DNA of 64,000 nucleotides from Marinifaba aquimaris (GTDB lineage: Bacteria > Pseudomonadota > Gammaproteobacteria > Enterobacterales > Alteromonadaceae), in assembly GCF_013328345.1 (NCBI RefSeq), contig NZ_JABULX010000017.1, positions 1 through 64,000 on the forward strand. Reading direction: 5' to 3'. The notes under the pieces were generated by a model. That model saw nothing but the letters and a program-made list of their open reading frames with translations, did not search any database and was not told the DNA's origin. The translations under genes were made by a program, and so were the position numbers. The first letter of the stretch is position 1. Each line of letters starts with the position of its first letter. Of the stretch, positions 1-8,552 are shown piece after piece.

Positions 1-9
1 ATTTATTGA

Positions 10-216
10 TTTTTTCATCCTGAAACAATCAAAAAATCCGTTCGTCTTCTTTACAACGGCTTCTTAATGGGTGACCCCAGAGTTACAACACCCTCCAGTT
101 ATGATTCATTGGGGTTTGACGTTAATACTATACGCTTCGATTTTGCACTAACGGCGGCAAACACAAGGAAGTCTTTAAGTATTTATCGCACTGCATTAGT
201 AAGAGATATTAAGTAA
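10..216 (+). pseudogene. C-terminal coding remnant, possibly pseudopilin-like
   Basis: Frame 1 is open from base 10 to a TAA at 214-216 and reads like real protein, with alternating hydrophobic strands before the stop. A TGA at 7-9 closes the frame upstream and the first ATG is at 67, so at most 49 residues have a normal start. A terminator hairpin follows directly, as expected at a true gene end. The final strand pattern loosely resembles the C-terminus of type IV pilus minor pilins, but that is only an impression. It could be a frameshifted gene or the end of a degraded one. Confidence 0.25.
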
Positions 217-226
217 AACCAACTTT

Positions 227-256
227 AAGGCTCACAATTTGTGAGCCTTATTTATT
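227..256 (+). terminator. Rho-independent terminator, probably bidirectional
   Basis: Nine-base arms AAGGCTCAC and GTGAGCCTT flank a 5-nt AATTT loop, followed by a T-rich stretch. It sits between the plus-strand remnant ending at 216 and the end of the minus-strand gene at 277, so it can serve both. Confidence 0.75.
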
Positions 257-276
257 TCGAATTGCCGACAAACTAA

Positions 277-1680
277 TTATCCACTTGTCGTTATACTCAG
301 TACGGCTTCTGCTACTTTGGGCAGAGAAGCTTTTGCTTTATCTTTGATACGTTTGAAGCCACGTACCTTTTGGATATTCTCTTCAATTTTGCCGTCTATT
401 TTATGGTAAAACCCATCAAAATTCGTTGTAGGTATTATTTCTATAGGGTTGATTGTACTGGCAAACACTTGCAGTATCTCTTGACCAAATGGCTCTGCAA
501 CTTCAAATTCAGCAATGTTAATCCAGTGATTAGCTTCCTTCGGGCTAATATATTTAATAAAACGGTAGTCATCTTTTGCATCTTGTAGATCCATCAAATA
601 ACTCATTCTATCTTCACCGGTTTTGGTATGCCCCACAATATAGTAATAAGCAGGTTGACTTACCTTTAGCATCAAATTTAAGGTTTCACCTTTATCAAAT
701 AATAAATTTCGACTCCCCTTATTAGTTTGAAGCTCAACAGAAAACTCATTATTTATTAATTGCTGACTGTAGAGTAAAGTGTCAAAAGTCGGTTGTTTTG
801 GCCTGTATTCATAATTAACGAGTGCTGATTTTTGAATAGCAATCACAGCGGTAGATATAATGCTTCCTTGAAGGTCAGTTAAACTGACTTGCAAATTTAG
901 CAGCTCTTTCAATTCACTATATTGGCCAGTTAAAATCAGCTCAGCATTTTTTATATCTCGCACTGCATTAAGTTCATTCTGCAAGTGAGTTTGCATAAGC
1001 TTGGTAAAAGGTGTTATTTCACTTGAATTAACATGTGTAATGGGTTTGACTAAAACGCGTTGTTTTGGTGCTGAGAGCTTTCTGACTAACAACTTGCTAG
1101 CCATATCTAAACTGGTGACTTGCTCTTCCATTAAAACCATTTGCTCAATAATCTGAGTGATATTAATTTCAAGGTTAGGTGTATCAAGCTTAGGGTTAAG
1201 AAGCGCAATAACCATTGCAACTTGCTGAAGAAGATGGACTTTTTTAAATAGTTCATTCAGAGCTTCATACTTTACATCCGCATTATTTAACAACTGAATT
1301 TGTTGCCAATTTTGCATCGCTAACTTTTGCTCTTGTTCAAATAATGCCTGATAAAGCGGCATGGATTGCGAGCTATTGAGCTTTGATTGACACTGATATT
1401 CATTCGATAGCTCAACGCAATCAGTTATAGCGCCAACTAAAGGGATACTAGAAGATAATTGGCTACTAACCTTAAAAAAATCATTCCCTTTATTGTCTTG
1501 ATAACTATAACTTTCACTCTCAATGTTTACATATAAGGTTTGTTGTAAAGCCGACAGAGACTGCTCCTTTGCAACAGCCTGCTTAGAATGATTAGCAAAG
1601 CCTTTAAATGTATTAGCGCCTACCTTGATGTTGAATGTAAGCGCACAGACAAGGATTATGATTTTAGTAAATTGGTACAT
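277..1680 (-). CDS. Exported DUF4384-like protein, third gene of the CHAT cluster
   Basis: About 467 residues. A hydrophobic signal peptide at the start suggests export. The C-terminal third (about residues 325-430) has the look of DUF4384: a part beginning LLFDKGETLNLMLKVSQPAYYYI followed by beta strands ending near FASTINP; such domains occur beside caspase-like, CHAT and kinase proteins. The middle is helical and unassigned. The frame also opens with a TTG at 1695, but ATG 1680 is better placed behind an AAAGAG ribosome site. It lies 50 bp after the lipoprotein gene, and a terminator hairpin sits in that gap, so its expression may need read-through. Function unknown; a periplasmic partner of the CHAT protein is the natural guess. 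Confidence 0.7.
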   Translation of the reverse strand: MYQFTKIIILVCALTFNIKVGANTFKGFANHSKQAVAKEQSLSALQQTLYVNIESESYSYQDNKGNDFFKVSSQLSSSIPLVGAITDCVELSNEYQCQSKLNSSQSMPLYQALFEQEQKLAMQNWQQIQLLNNADVKYEALNELFKKVHLLQQVAMVIALLNPKLDTPNLEINITQIIEQMVLMEEQVTSLDMASKLLVRKLSAPKQRVLVKPITHVNSSEITPFTKLMQTHLQNELNAVRDIKNAELILTGQYSELKELLNLQVSLTDLQGSIISTAVIAIQKSALVNYEYRPKQPTFDTLLYSQQLINNEFSVELQTNKGSRNLLFDKGETLNLMLKVSQPAYYYIVGHTKTGEDRMSYLMDLQDAKDDYRFIKYISPKEANHWINIAEFEVAEPFGQEILQVFASTINPIEIIPTTNFDGFYHKIDGKIEENIQKVRGFKRIKDKAKASLPKVAEAVLSITTSG

Positions 1681-1696
1681 AAAGCACTCTTTCAAT

Positions 1697-1726
1697 AATA
1701 AAAAGGGCTTATCAACGGATAAGCCC
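1697..1726 (-). terminator. Intra-cluster terminator/attenuator
   Basis: On the minus strand a perfect 9-bp stem (GGGCTTATC / GATAAGCCC, 4-nt loop) at 1705-1726 is followed by TTTTATTATT. It lies just after the lipoprotein stop and just before the ribosome site of the DUF4384 gene, so it can end transcription or lower expression of the third gene. Confidence 0.7.
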
Positions 1727-1730
1727 TAAA

Positions 1731-2750
1731 TCATTTGAGTTTATTTTTTACAAATGATTGGGGGGGGTAAACATGTTTGTCGAAGCAAAAAGCATCATCA
1801 TTGTTGGAACCAAAATAGATTTTCTTATTGTAAAAAGCAAAACCTTTAATATGATGATGTCCAAAGAACATATAGGGGTTATCGAATATTTGGTTATAAA
1901 GATCTAACCCTACAGAAACCTCAAAACTATCCCTCTTATATTCAGATGTGGCAACAATAATACCACTCGGTGACACATCTAATATTTTATTACCGGTACT
2001 ATCCTCTTGCGCATCGTAGTAAGCCTCTATAAAAAAGTTAAAACCATCAGGACTTTTCCATCTAGGTTTAAAGCCAAGTATATTTTCGATATATGGGTCA
2101 TCTACGACAGGTTCTAGCTCTGCTACTCTAATAGAAAAAACAATATCTTTAGGTACAAAAACATAAGGTAAGCTGTTGCTCGCTTTATTTTTTAACAAAT
2201 GAACCTGATGTTTGCCATTACAGTTTTTCAAGCAACTGTATTCGAAGTTAGCTTCTGTCGCTAAATTTTCTATTTTCTTTTGAACATATTCTCTCGCCAC
2301 TTTAGTGGCGATCTCAACATTATCTAAATTATGACCTTCAAAATATTGAGGTAACCAGATTTGAGTGGTGTAACTTAAGCTACCATCCTCAAAGTAACCA
2401 TTTTTACTTGCCTGCACAGCGAATTCATTATTAGTTGATGCATTAATCCCTTTTGCTTGCATGAAAAACTTAAGATACGGATTTTGTAAATCAACACCAA
2501 TTTGCCCTTTAGTCGCTTTGTACCCAGCTTGGTCTAACTGTTGTCTTAACTCAACTCTAGCCTCATGCTCTAATACCAGACGGGACATGTAGTTAATTTT
2601 AAGTTTTTCTTCCTTACGAACTTCTTTATAACCACTTTGCCAGTTGATATTATTCCAATCTTGTTGGTATGGGGTTGAACTACACCCAACTAAAAATAAA
2701 ATACCAATAAATGGCAACCAAGCTGTGAATATCTTTAGAGTAAATTTCAT
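1731..2750 (-). CDS. Predicted lipoprotein, second gene of the CHAT cluster
   Basis: 339 residues with an N-terminal membrane segment ending in a lipobox (LVGC, Cys about 23), so likely lipid-anchored in the envelope. No family recognised. The body has mixed alpha/beta character, a short CLKNC motif and a C-terminal region rich in aromatic residues. Its ATG overlaps the CHAT gene stop by one base (TAATG), which points to translational coupling and a joint function. A run of eight C in the coding strand (1760-1767) lies about ten codons before the stop and could slip, changing only the last residues. Confidence 0.75.
   Translation of the reverse strand: MKFTLKIFTAWLPFIGILFLVGCSSTPYQQDWNNINWQSGYKEVRKEEKLKINYMSRLVLEHEARVELRQQLDQAGYKATKGQIGVDLQNPYLKFFMQAKGINASTNNEFAVQASKNGYFEDGSLSYTTQIWLPQYFEGHNLDNVEIATKVAREYVQKKIENLATEANFEYSCLKNCNGKHQVHLLKNKASNSLPYVFVPKDIVFSIRVAELEPVVDDPYIENILGFKPRWKSPDGFNFFIEAYYDAQEDSTGNKILDVSPSGIIVATSEYKRDSFEVSVGLDLYNQIFDNPYMFFGHHHIKGFAFYNKKIYFGSNNDDAFCFDKHVYPPQSFVKNKLK
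1760..1767. repeat. Homopolymer G8 (C8 on the coding strand)
   Basis: Eight consecutive G on the plus strand inside the 3' end of the lipoprotein gene, coding for part of a Tyr-Pro-Pro-Gln stretch. Slippage would alter only the C-terminal tail. Confidence 0.9.
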
Positions 2751-5260
2751 TATGTACGTCCTGTAAACTGAAATGACGCCCAGAAAAATGGGGATAATCC
2801 GAGGGTATTTTTCATGTGTAAAGCAGCATTTCTTAAAGATTTTGAAGGCTGTTCGTTTTTATAGTTTTGATAAAACAGCTCCATTAATTGCGCCGTTTCT
2901 TTATCACTTACTTTCCACAAGCTAGAAACAACACCCTTAGCCCCTGCTGTTAAAAAGCCTCTATTTAAACCGATGCTTTCATCTCCTGCAGTAATATAAC
3001 CTAGCGAAGTTTCACATGCTGATAACACGACAAGCTCTGCAGAAATATCAAGATCGTAAATCTCAGAAAGTGTTAGCTCACCATCATCTACCCCACTTTT
3101 AGCCATTAATAACGATGATTTTAACGGCATTTGCTCGTTATATAATGCATGTCCTGCATAATGAATCACACCAAATTGATTGGCATATTCTTTAAAGCTG
3201 GCCTCTGTTGCTTTGTTTTCAGTCAGTACTAAATTTGAAGCGAATAAGTTTGATACTTTGTGGGCTTCTAACTTGGCATTGGCTAATTTTGGTACATCGC
3301 GATCAGAATTAGGATCACCAAAAGCAATAACAGAAGATGTAGCTTTATTTGTTTTATCTAAATAAGTAATAGCACTGGCACTTGGAATAATTGATAACTC
3401 GTAGTTATCAATCATAAACTGACCTTTTTTGTTCAACGCATAAAATGGTACGCCATGTAATTCACCATGAGGCACTAACAAAATACGTGCTTTCAAGTGT
3501 TCATCAATTGGCTCAACTAAAGCGTTATACAAGGAGGATGATATTTGAGTAAAACGTTCTGTATTATTATTTTTAATAACTTTGGAAAACTCATTGACCA
3601 AAGCCGATGAGACAGGTTTTAGTTTTGCAACCTTAATGCCTTTATTATCAACAACAAACGCCAACAATTCTGATTTGTATTGGTAGTATTCCAGAATAGA
3701 TTCATTGCCTGATAGTAACGACTGAACCTCAGGCAAATTTACAGTGCTAACAGAGACAATTGATTCTTTTTCAGTACCTAAAATGGTATTAATGTCTTTT
3801 AATGAATGAGTATTTTTGCGTTTAAAAGCACGGCTATCTTGTGATGAAGAATAACCACTATGCACTAATGCGATATCCGATTGATTAGTTAAATCATTAT
3901 TAAGCTCTTTGGATAACTTCTTGAATGCCTTTTTATTGGCAAGCATATCAACCAGAGCTCTTGAACGTGAACGCTCAACATATTCAAAAGCTAACTCAAC
4001 CTGGTTAAGCGCAATAAGATAAGAGATAAAGTTCCAATACACTTCTTGCTTATCACCCATAAAGGTAATTTTCCCAATATCGGTATTCACTATTTTTCTT
4101 TGAGACTCAATGTGCTCAATGGCCGTTTTGAAATACCGTATCGCCATTTCAGTATTGCCTTCGGCTTTTTCAATCAATGCTAAATCGTTGTAAACCAGAT
4201 ACTCGAGAGTTTTATGTTGTTTTAAAGCAGGCGCATTTTGTAGTTGAAGGTAAATGTCTTTAGCTTCTTGTTGTTTGTTAAAAACCAGTAATAACTTAGC
4301 TTTTTTATAGAATAAAGGCAGGGTATTTAAATCACGGTCAAAGTTAATACTGCCGGAAGCGGTAATTAATCCATCGATAGCTTGGATGCCATTACCTAAA
4401 GCAATTTTGGTTATACCCCAAACCATATCGAAGTAATCAATATTAACACTTTTAGATACTTGGAACTGGTTTAAATATCTCGCCTCATCATAACCTTGTT
4501 CAGCAATTAAAAAATCAATACTGGCATTTTTTAATAGATAGAAAGCTTCATAGTCAGATACTTTGTTATCAATATCTTTTACTGAATTGATTTTTTGTTG
4601 ATATTTTTGTGCTAAGGCTGAGTTTTTAGCATAAATAGCGCTGATACCGGCAAGTCTTGCCATTTCAGCATACAGTGGCCCAAAGCGTCTTTCGCCGTGA
4701 TACTTTTCGACAAAATCGATACCCTTATCAAAATATTCTATTGCCAGTTTAAAATCGTTATACTCAAGTGCTTGTAGCCCTTCATAATAATTAATTTTAA
4801 CAAAGTCTTTAGCGTAGTTTATCCAGGTAACGCGGTGGCCAACATAGGCCATTCTAGTGAATGTATTTCCGATGTGCTTCTCGTAGCCTTCTTCTTCTTT
4901 AACCTCATTAAAAAACTCTTCATATTCTTGAAACCTTAATAATTGAAATGTTTTCCATTTTGTTAAACAGTCGTTTAACTCCATGTACATTTTATTATTA
5001 GAGTAAATACCACATACATCATCAAAATCTAGCCCACTAACAAACTTACCACGAAGCTTATCGGTTAGAAGTGAATCTAGCAGTGTATACCCACCAATAT
5101 CAAAAAAAGCATTCAATCGACAAATATCGTCAGTACCACAAGGTCTGGCTTTATCTCTATATTCCTCTCCTCGTAATTCATCTCCGATAGGAAAGTCTGT
5201 AAATGCATAGCTAAAACTAGTGAGGCACACCATCCACAAGATGGATATTATTTTTATCAT
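2750..5260 (-). CDS. Exported TPR-CHAT protease-like protein
   Basis: 836 residues. A signal peptide (about residues 1-20, ending SYA) predicts a periplasmic protein. Residues about 155-440 carry tetratricopeptide-like helices; residues about 560-836 form a CHAT domain (caspase-like, clan CD). The catalytic pair is visible: His in VIHYAGHA (His700/His704) and Cys749 in LSACETSLG, followed by the typical GLNRGFLTAGAKGVV and SLWKVSD motifs. CHAT proteins are proteases or scaffolds usually activated by partners binding their TPRs; many known cases are cytoplasmic, so export is notable. It is the first gene of the cluster and overlaps the lipoprotein gene start. Substrate and trigger are unknown. 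Confidence 0.9.
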   Translation of the reverse strand: MIKIISILWMVCLTSFSYAFTDFPIGDELRGEEYRDKARPCGTDDICRLNAFFDIGGYTLLDSLLTDKLRGKFVSGLDFDDVCGIYSNNKMYMELNDCLTKWKTFQLLRFQEYEEFFNEVKEEEGYEKHIGNTFTRMAYVGHRVTWINYAKDFVKINYYEGLQALEYNDFKLAIEYFDKGIDFVEKYHGERRFGPLYAEMARLAGISAIYAKNSALAQKYQQKINSVKDIDNKVSDYEAFYLLKNASIDFLIAEQGYDEARYLNQFQVSKSVNIDYFDMVWGITKIALGNGIQAIDGLITASGSINFDRDLNTLPLFYKKAKLLLVFNKQQEAKDIYLQLQNAPALKQHKTLEYLVYNDLALIEKAEGNTEMAIRYFKTAIEHIESQRKIVNTDIGKITFMGDKQEVYWNFISYLIALNQVELAFEYVERSRSRALVDMLANKKAFKKLSKELNNDLTNQSDIALVHSGYSSSQDSRAFKRKNTHSLKDINTILGTEKESIVSVSTVNLPEVQSLLSGNESILEYYQYKSELLAFVVDNKGIKVAKLKPVSSALVNEFSKVIKNNNTERFTQISSSLYNALVEPIDEHLKARILLVPHGELHGVPFYALNKKGQFMIDNYELSIIPSASAITYLDKTNKATSSVIAFGDPNSDRDVPKLANAKLEAHKVSNLFASNLVLTENKATEASFKEYANQFGVIHYAGHALYNEQMPLKSSLLMAKSGVDDGELTLSEIYDLDISAELVVLSACETSLGYITAGDESIGLNRGFLTAGAKGVVSSLWKVSDKETAQLMELFYQNYKNEQPSKSLRNAALHMKNTLGLSPFFWASFQFTGRT

Positions 5261-5690
5261 TCTAACTCCCTGAATTGTTTCCTTTTTGGCGCTGTTTAAG
5301 CGCTCTATTCTTGTACGATATATGTTACATATGAAGCAGACAAGATAACAAGGGGTTAATTATTTATTGTTTATATCTCGAATATAAAAATGCTTAATTC
5401 TTTCTTGCGTCACTAACACTAAGGCTAGTGTTTTAAGGCATCAAGTCAGAAGATAAACAGACTCCCTTCTTCAATATTTTTTGCTAATTATTACCCTGTT
5501 CTAAAAAAATCTATACCTGTCCTTTCAAACCCAAAATACCTCCATTAATTAAAGTAATTAAAAAAAAATCAATTAATTCTTAAATAAAATTGATGTTTTC
5601 GAAAAAAAATCAATAAGTTCTACATAGGTAAGCAAATTTGTGACTCATCGTGGATTTGATCTAATAACAAAAAACTTAAGAGATTTTTTT
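5261..5690. other. Intergenic region between CHAT cluster and integrase module
   Basis: About 430 bp of very AT-rich sequence that must contain the divergent promoters for the CHAT cluster and the excisionase-like genes. One small dyad is visible (AACACTA / TAGTGTT, 4-nt loop, 5415-5432). An in-frame GTG at 5640 lengthens the next gene's frame but has no ribosome site. No further gene is seen. Confidence 0.6.
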
Positions 5691-5873
5691 ATGGAAACTG
5701 AATTATTAACCACCAAACAAGCTTACGAATATCTTTGTGTTTCGCGTTCAACTTTTTACCGAGTACGTGAAACTGAGGCTTTTAAAAAACAAGTTACAAC
5801 AGTTCGTTTGTTACCAAGTAGTGATCCGATGTACCACCTAACTGATTTAGAAGCATTCAAAACAGAGGATTAA
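5691..5873 (+). CDS. Small HTH protein, AlpA/excisionase-like
   Basis: 60 residues from ATG 5691, preceded by AAGAGA at a normal distance. The segment LLTTKQAYEYLCVSRSTFYR is a winged-helix/MerR-like DNA-binding helix-turn-helix of the kind found in AlpA and Xis proteins. It is followed after 4 bp by a second small HTH gene and then the integrase, the usual order of a recombination module. Probable role: directionality factor or regulator of the integrase. Confidence 0.7.
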   Translation: METELLTTKQAYEYLCVSRSTFYRVRETEAFKKQVTTVRLLPSSDPMYHLTDLEAFKTED

Positions 5874-5877
5874 AATA

Positions 5878-6069
5878 ATGCGAAAATTAAAAATAACGAG
5901 CTATCTAAATGAGTTCTATCCTGATGACGGACCTTCGCGCCCAACCATAATAAAGATGCTCAATAATGGACAACTACCAGGTGAGCGCATTGGTAAAACG
6001 TGGTATGTCCATGCGCCCGATGTTGAGCATTCAGAGGTTGAAAAGCTAGCCAGTTTTCTTGCATCGTAA
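5878..6069 (+). CDS. Small excisionase-like DNA-binding protein
   Basis: 63 residues. The segment PSRPTIIKMLNNGQLPGERI followed by GKTWYV matches the pattern of excisionase-type winged helices (helix-turn-helix, then a wing with a basic strand and Trp-Tyr-Val). The stop lies 10 bp before the integrase ATG. With the preceding gene it forms a pair of candidate recombination directionality or regulatory factors. Confidence 0.7.
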   Translation: MRKLKITSYLNEFYPDDGPSRPTIIKMLNNGQLPGERIGKTWYVHAPDVEHSEVEKLASFLAS

Positions 6070-6079
6070 GGCTCTCATC

Positions 6080-7264
6080 ATGGCGAAACAACGTAATATC
6101 AACAACAGTGATTTGCCCGTAGGTCTGTACCAAGCCAATAAAAATGGGCAGTTACGCTATAAATTTAGACGTGTCGACAAAAGTGAAAAATGGCTACCAT
6201 CAAACACTAGCCGTGCCATGGCGATAGCTGCTGCCAATGACTACAACGCCAAATTTCGCGATATTGATACACTTGCGATTGAAGAATCTAAACGTCAGTT
6301 TAACGGCTCTCATAAAGATAAATACAATAAGCCACTTGTTGAATGGATCCCTATTGTTTTAAAACGTATTAAATGTGAAGAGAAAATTGCAATTGAAACA
6401 TTCAAAACTATTGAGCGAGAGTCCGAGCGATTACTCGAATTGCACGCCCCTGTTTTGAGTAAAAGCTGGGGCATGGAGCATGTGAATGCATTTTTAGCCA
6501 AATATACCAATGGTAAATCAAACAATGTTTATAATCGAAAAATAAGCTTCTTGATGAAGATTGAAAGTTATCTTCTTGATGAATCAGCTATTGTAGATAA
6601 CCCAGCTTCGCGTAAAAAAATGAAGCCCAAAGAAGAGAAAGATCGATTACGTTTATCTCTTGAAGCTTATGAAGCTATCTACCAAGGTGCGCCACTTTTT
6701 TTAAAAGTCGCGATGTCATTATCATTGCAAACAACGCATGCTGTTAATGAAATAAGTAAAGTTAAATATTCAGATATTGAGTATTTAAACACACCAATTG
6801 TGCAAGATAACTTAAAAGTATTTGGCTACTTAAAAATTCATCGTCAAAAAACAAAACACAAAGAAGCAAGCAGAGTTTCAATACCCGTCACACAAGCGAT
6901 TTTAGACATTATAGAATTATCCCAAACCGATATTTTAATATCCCCATTTGTCGTACATAAAGCACAGAATAAACGAAACACTAACCCATTATCACAAGAG
7001 TGTGAGCATCGAACACAACTAACTCCGAGCTACTTATCAAAAGCATTTTCTAGAGTGCGTGATGAGTTGAAGTTATTCGAACATTTAAAGATGAAACAAA
7101 GGCCATCATTTCATGAAATCCGTGCCTTAGCTGCTCACCTTTACGATAAACAAGGTCACGATCCACAAAAAAGAATGGCCCATTCAGATAGTAAATCAAC
7201 TGAGATTTACAAAGCTAACCATCAAGTGTGGAAATTAGTACCAGCTGCCGAGATTAAAGCTTAG
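6080..7264 (+). CDS. Tyrosine site-specific recombinase (lambda-Int type)
   Basis: 394 residues from ATG 6080 (TAAGG ribosome site; an in-frame TTG at 6059 overlaps the previous gene). The N-terminus (DLPVGLYQ, then YKFRRVD) resembles the arm-binding domain of lambda integrase. The catalytic domain shows HEIR (His345, Arg348), a second His in MAHSD (about 367) and Tyr376 in TEIYKANH, plus a Lys-rich hairpin near 256-260. The first conserved Arg, expected in a TGxR-like motif, is not seen: the matching place (near 218) reads QTTHAVNEI. The enzyme may use a shifted residue or be impaired. It probably moved the island that ends at the tRNA-Pro fragment. Confidence 0.9.
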   Translation: MAKQRNINNSDLPVGLYQANKNGQLRYKFRRVDKSEKWLPSNTSRAMAIAAANDYNAKFRDIDTLAIEESKRQFNGSHKDKYNKPLVEWIPIVLKRIKCEEKIAIETFKTIERESERLLELHAPVLSKSWGMEHVNAFLAKYTNGKSNNVYNRKISFLMKIESYLLDESAIVDNPASRKKMKPKEEKDRLRLSLEAYEAIYQGAPLFLKVAMSLSLQTTHAVNEISKVKYSDIEYLNTPIVQDNLKVFGYLKIHRQKTKHKEASRVSIPVTQAILDIIELSQTDILISPFVVHKAQNKRNTNPLSQECEHRTQLTPSYLSKAFSRVRDELKLFEHLKMKQRPSFHEIRALAAHLYDKQGHDPQKRMAHSDSKSTEIYKANHQVWKLVPAAEIKA

Positions 7265-7510
7265 ATTTTGTATAAATAGCCCACGGTTTCGTTGACTGCA
7301 AGATACAGAAGAGTGGCTTAGCAGTGTACTTAAGCACTATGAACCATGAGCTTACGACGTATATTGAGCATAAATCACAGAGAAACTAGTAACTGATAGC
7401 AGTGAACGAACGAGCCTACCACGGTCAAGAAAGTAGAGTCATATCCGTTTATTCAATTTCATTGAGTGACAGAACAACGAAGAATAGTTAAATCAGAAAT
7501 GACTTCAGTA

Positions 7511-7536
7511 TTGGACGCCAGCTTGTTGGCGTCCAA
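7511..7536. repeat. Perfect inverted repeat, terminator-like
   Basis: TTGGACGCCA and TGGCGTCCAA form a perfect 10-bp stem with a 6-nt loop. It lies between the convergent integrase and the two-gene module. No T-tract follows on either strand, so it is a weak terminator candidate or a protein-binding dyad. The 250 bp before it (7265-7510) hold no gene that I can see. Confidence 0.5.
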
Positions 7537-7561
7537 ACAAGGCTTACACTATGAGTAAAAT

Positions 7562-8161
7562 TTATTGTTTCATGAAAAGAGATGACAATAAACGGCTGAC
7601 GTGCTTTTCCTCAAAAGCTCCAGATAGTTGAATAACATGATTGTGATTTGCCTGTACTATGTAGAGAAGTTGGCTATTCGTATCATAGCTTTTTAACCAG
7701 TAAGCATTCATTTTATTGCCTTTGTACTTAACAAAAACAGATGCATCGTTTAGTCCCATAATTTGCCTAGCAACTTCATGTGCTTTCGAAGGTTGAGTAG
7801 GCGTATGAATTTCCTCAAAAAAGCTGGCTATGTTACTGACATTTAATTTTTGATAATAACCATTTTCATTTAACCCTCCCGTTGTTTGGGATTCAGTTAA
7901 TACTGAAAAAATGATCTCGTCATTTTTTGCAAACCATTCATTTTCGCTTCTAAAGTATGTGCCAATTCCGTCAACATTCAGTAATAAAACTTCTTTCAGG
8001 TTGCTTTTAGGGAAGTTAAATTGAATGTTATCCATATTGGATATGCTTATTCCGATACAGTTATTACAATCAGATACTTTAGGCCATGGCTTTTGACTCA
8101 CCTCTATTGCTTTAGCATTTAAGGTCAACAAGCAGAGTATAATTAAAAGATAAAATTTCAT
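7562..8161 (-). CDS. Exported unknown protein, module copy 1 (distal gene)
   Basis: 199 residues with a signal peptide (cleavage near AKA-IEV) and a CNNC motif early in the mature part, so likely periplasmic. No known family. It is a diverged paralogue of the protein at 22585-23130: shared landmarks are a central LNVSNIASFFEEI-like helix and a C-terminal motif of hydrophobic strand, G-F/A-E, then a helix ending LLSSL/ILSRL. It starts 8 bp after the stop of the small gene at 8170, so the two are surely co-transcribed. Envelope-located immunity or partner protein is one guess; function unknown. Confidence 0.7.
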   Translation of the reverse strand: MKFYLLIILCLLTLNAKAIEVSQKPWPKVSDCNNCIGISISNMDNIQFNFPKSNLKEVLLLNVDGIGTYFRSENEWFAKNDEIIFSVLTESQTTGGLNENGYYQKLNVSNIASFFEEIHTPTQPSKAHEVARQIMGLNDASVFVKYKGNKMNAYWLKSYDTNSQLLYIVQANHNHVIQLSGAFEEKHVSRLLSSLFMKQ

Positions 8162-8169
8162 ATTGCTTG

Positions 8170-8436
8170 CTACCCTAATATCGACGCTCTATCTAGTTCA
8201 CGAGACCAAACATGAATGACTTGCCTAGCACATGTTAAAGATACGCTATCCCTAAACCTATCTATCATTGCATGCCCAAAATTTGCAGCAAACCAAGTTA
8301 TGGTAGCTCTACCGCCTGGTGGAGTAGGCACCCAAGCCAGCGCATTAGAACACTTCCTTGTTTCTATCAGCATTTTTCCAAATATATTAGCAACCTTATC
8401 ATTTATAGGGCTCGTAAACTTTTGTTTATCATCCAT
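8170..8436 (-). CDS. Small unknown protein, module copy 1 (proximal gene)
   Basis: 88 residues from an ATG with a good AAGGA ribosome site; no signal peptide. The core reads VANIFGKMLIETRKCSNALA followed by WVPTPPGG, then ATITW and a C-terminal LTCARQVI. The same framework (FGxM, T-K-CS-AL-WVPxPxGGxATIxW, SLTCA) occurs in the gene at 23132-23449, so this is a conserved family present twice here, each time directly upstream of a signal-peptide protein. No family name recognised. The conserved Cys, Trp and Gly-Gly suggest a defined fold rather than a random frame. Confidence 0.7.
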   Translation of the reverse strand: MDDKQKFTSPINDKVANIFGKMLIETRKCSNALAWVPTPPGGRATITWFAANFGHAMIDRFRDSVSLTCARQVIHVWSRELDRASILG

Positions 8437-8469
8437 AATTTTTCCTTAAATTGTCTGATAAATTCCTGA

Positions 8470-8552
8470 ATTTCAAGTATAAATAAGCGGCTAAATACAA
8501 GTTGGCTAGAATGTCTAGCTACGCTTTAGCAATGCCCTGACTTGTTAGTTGT
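8470..8552 (-). other. Possible decayed attC-like site
   Basis: On the minus strand the stop of the next gene is followed at once by ACTAACAAG, the usual left end of an integron attC site, and an imperfect dyad follows. The right end (expected GCGTTAG) is degraded. Weak evidence that the 132-residue gene was once a cassette. Confidence 0.25.
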
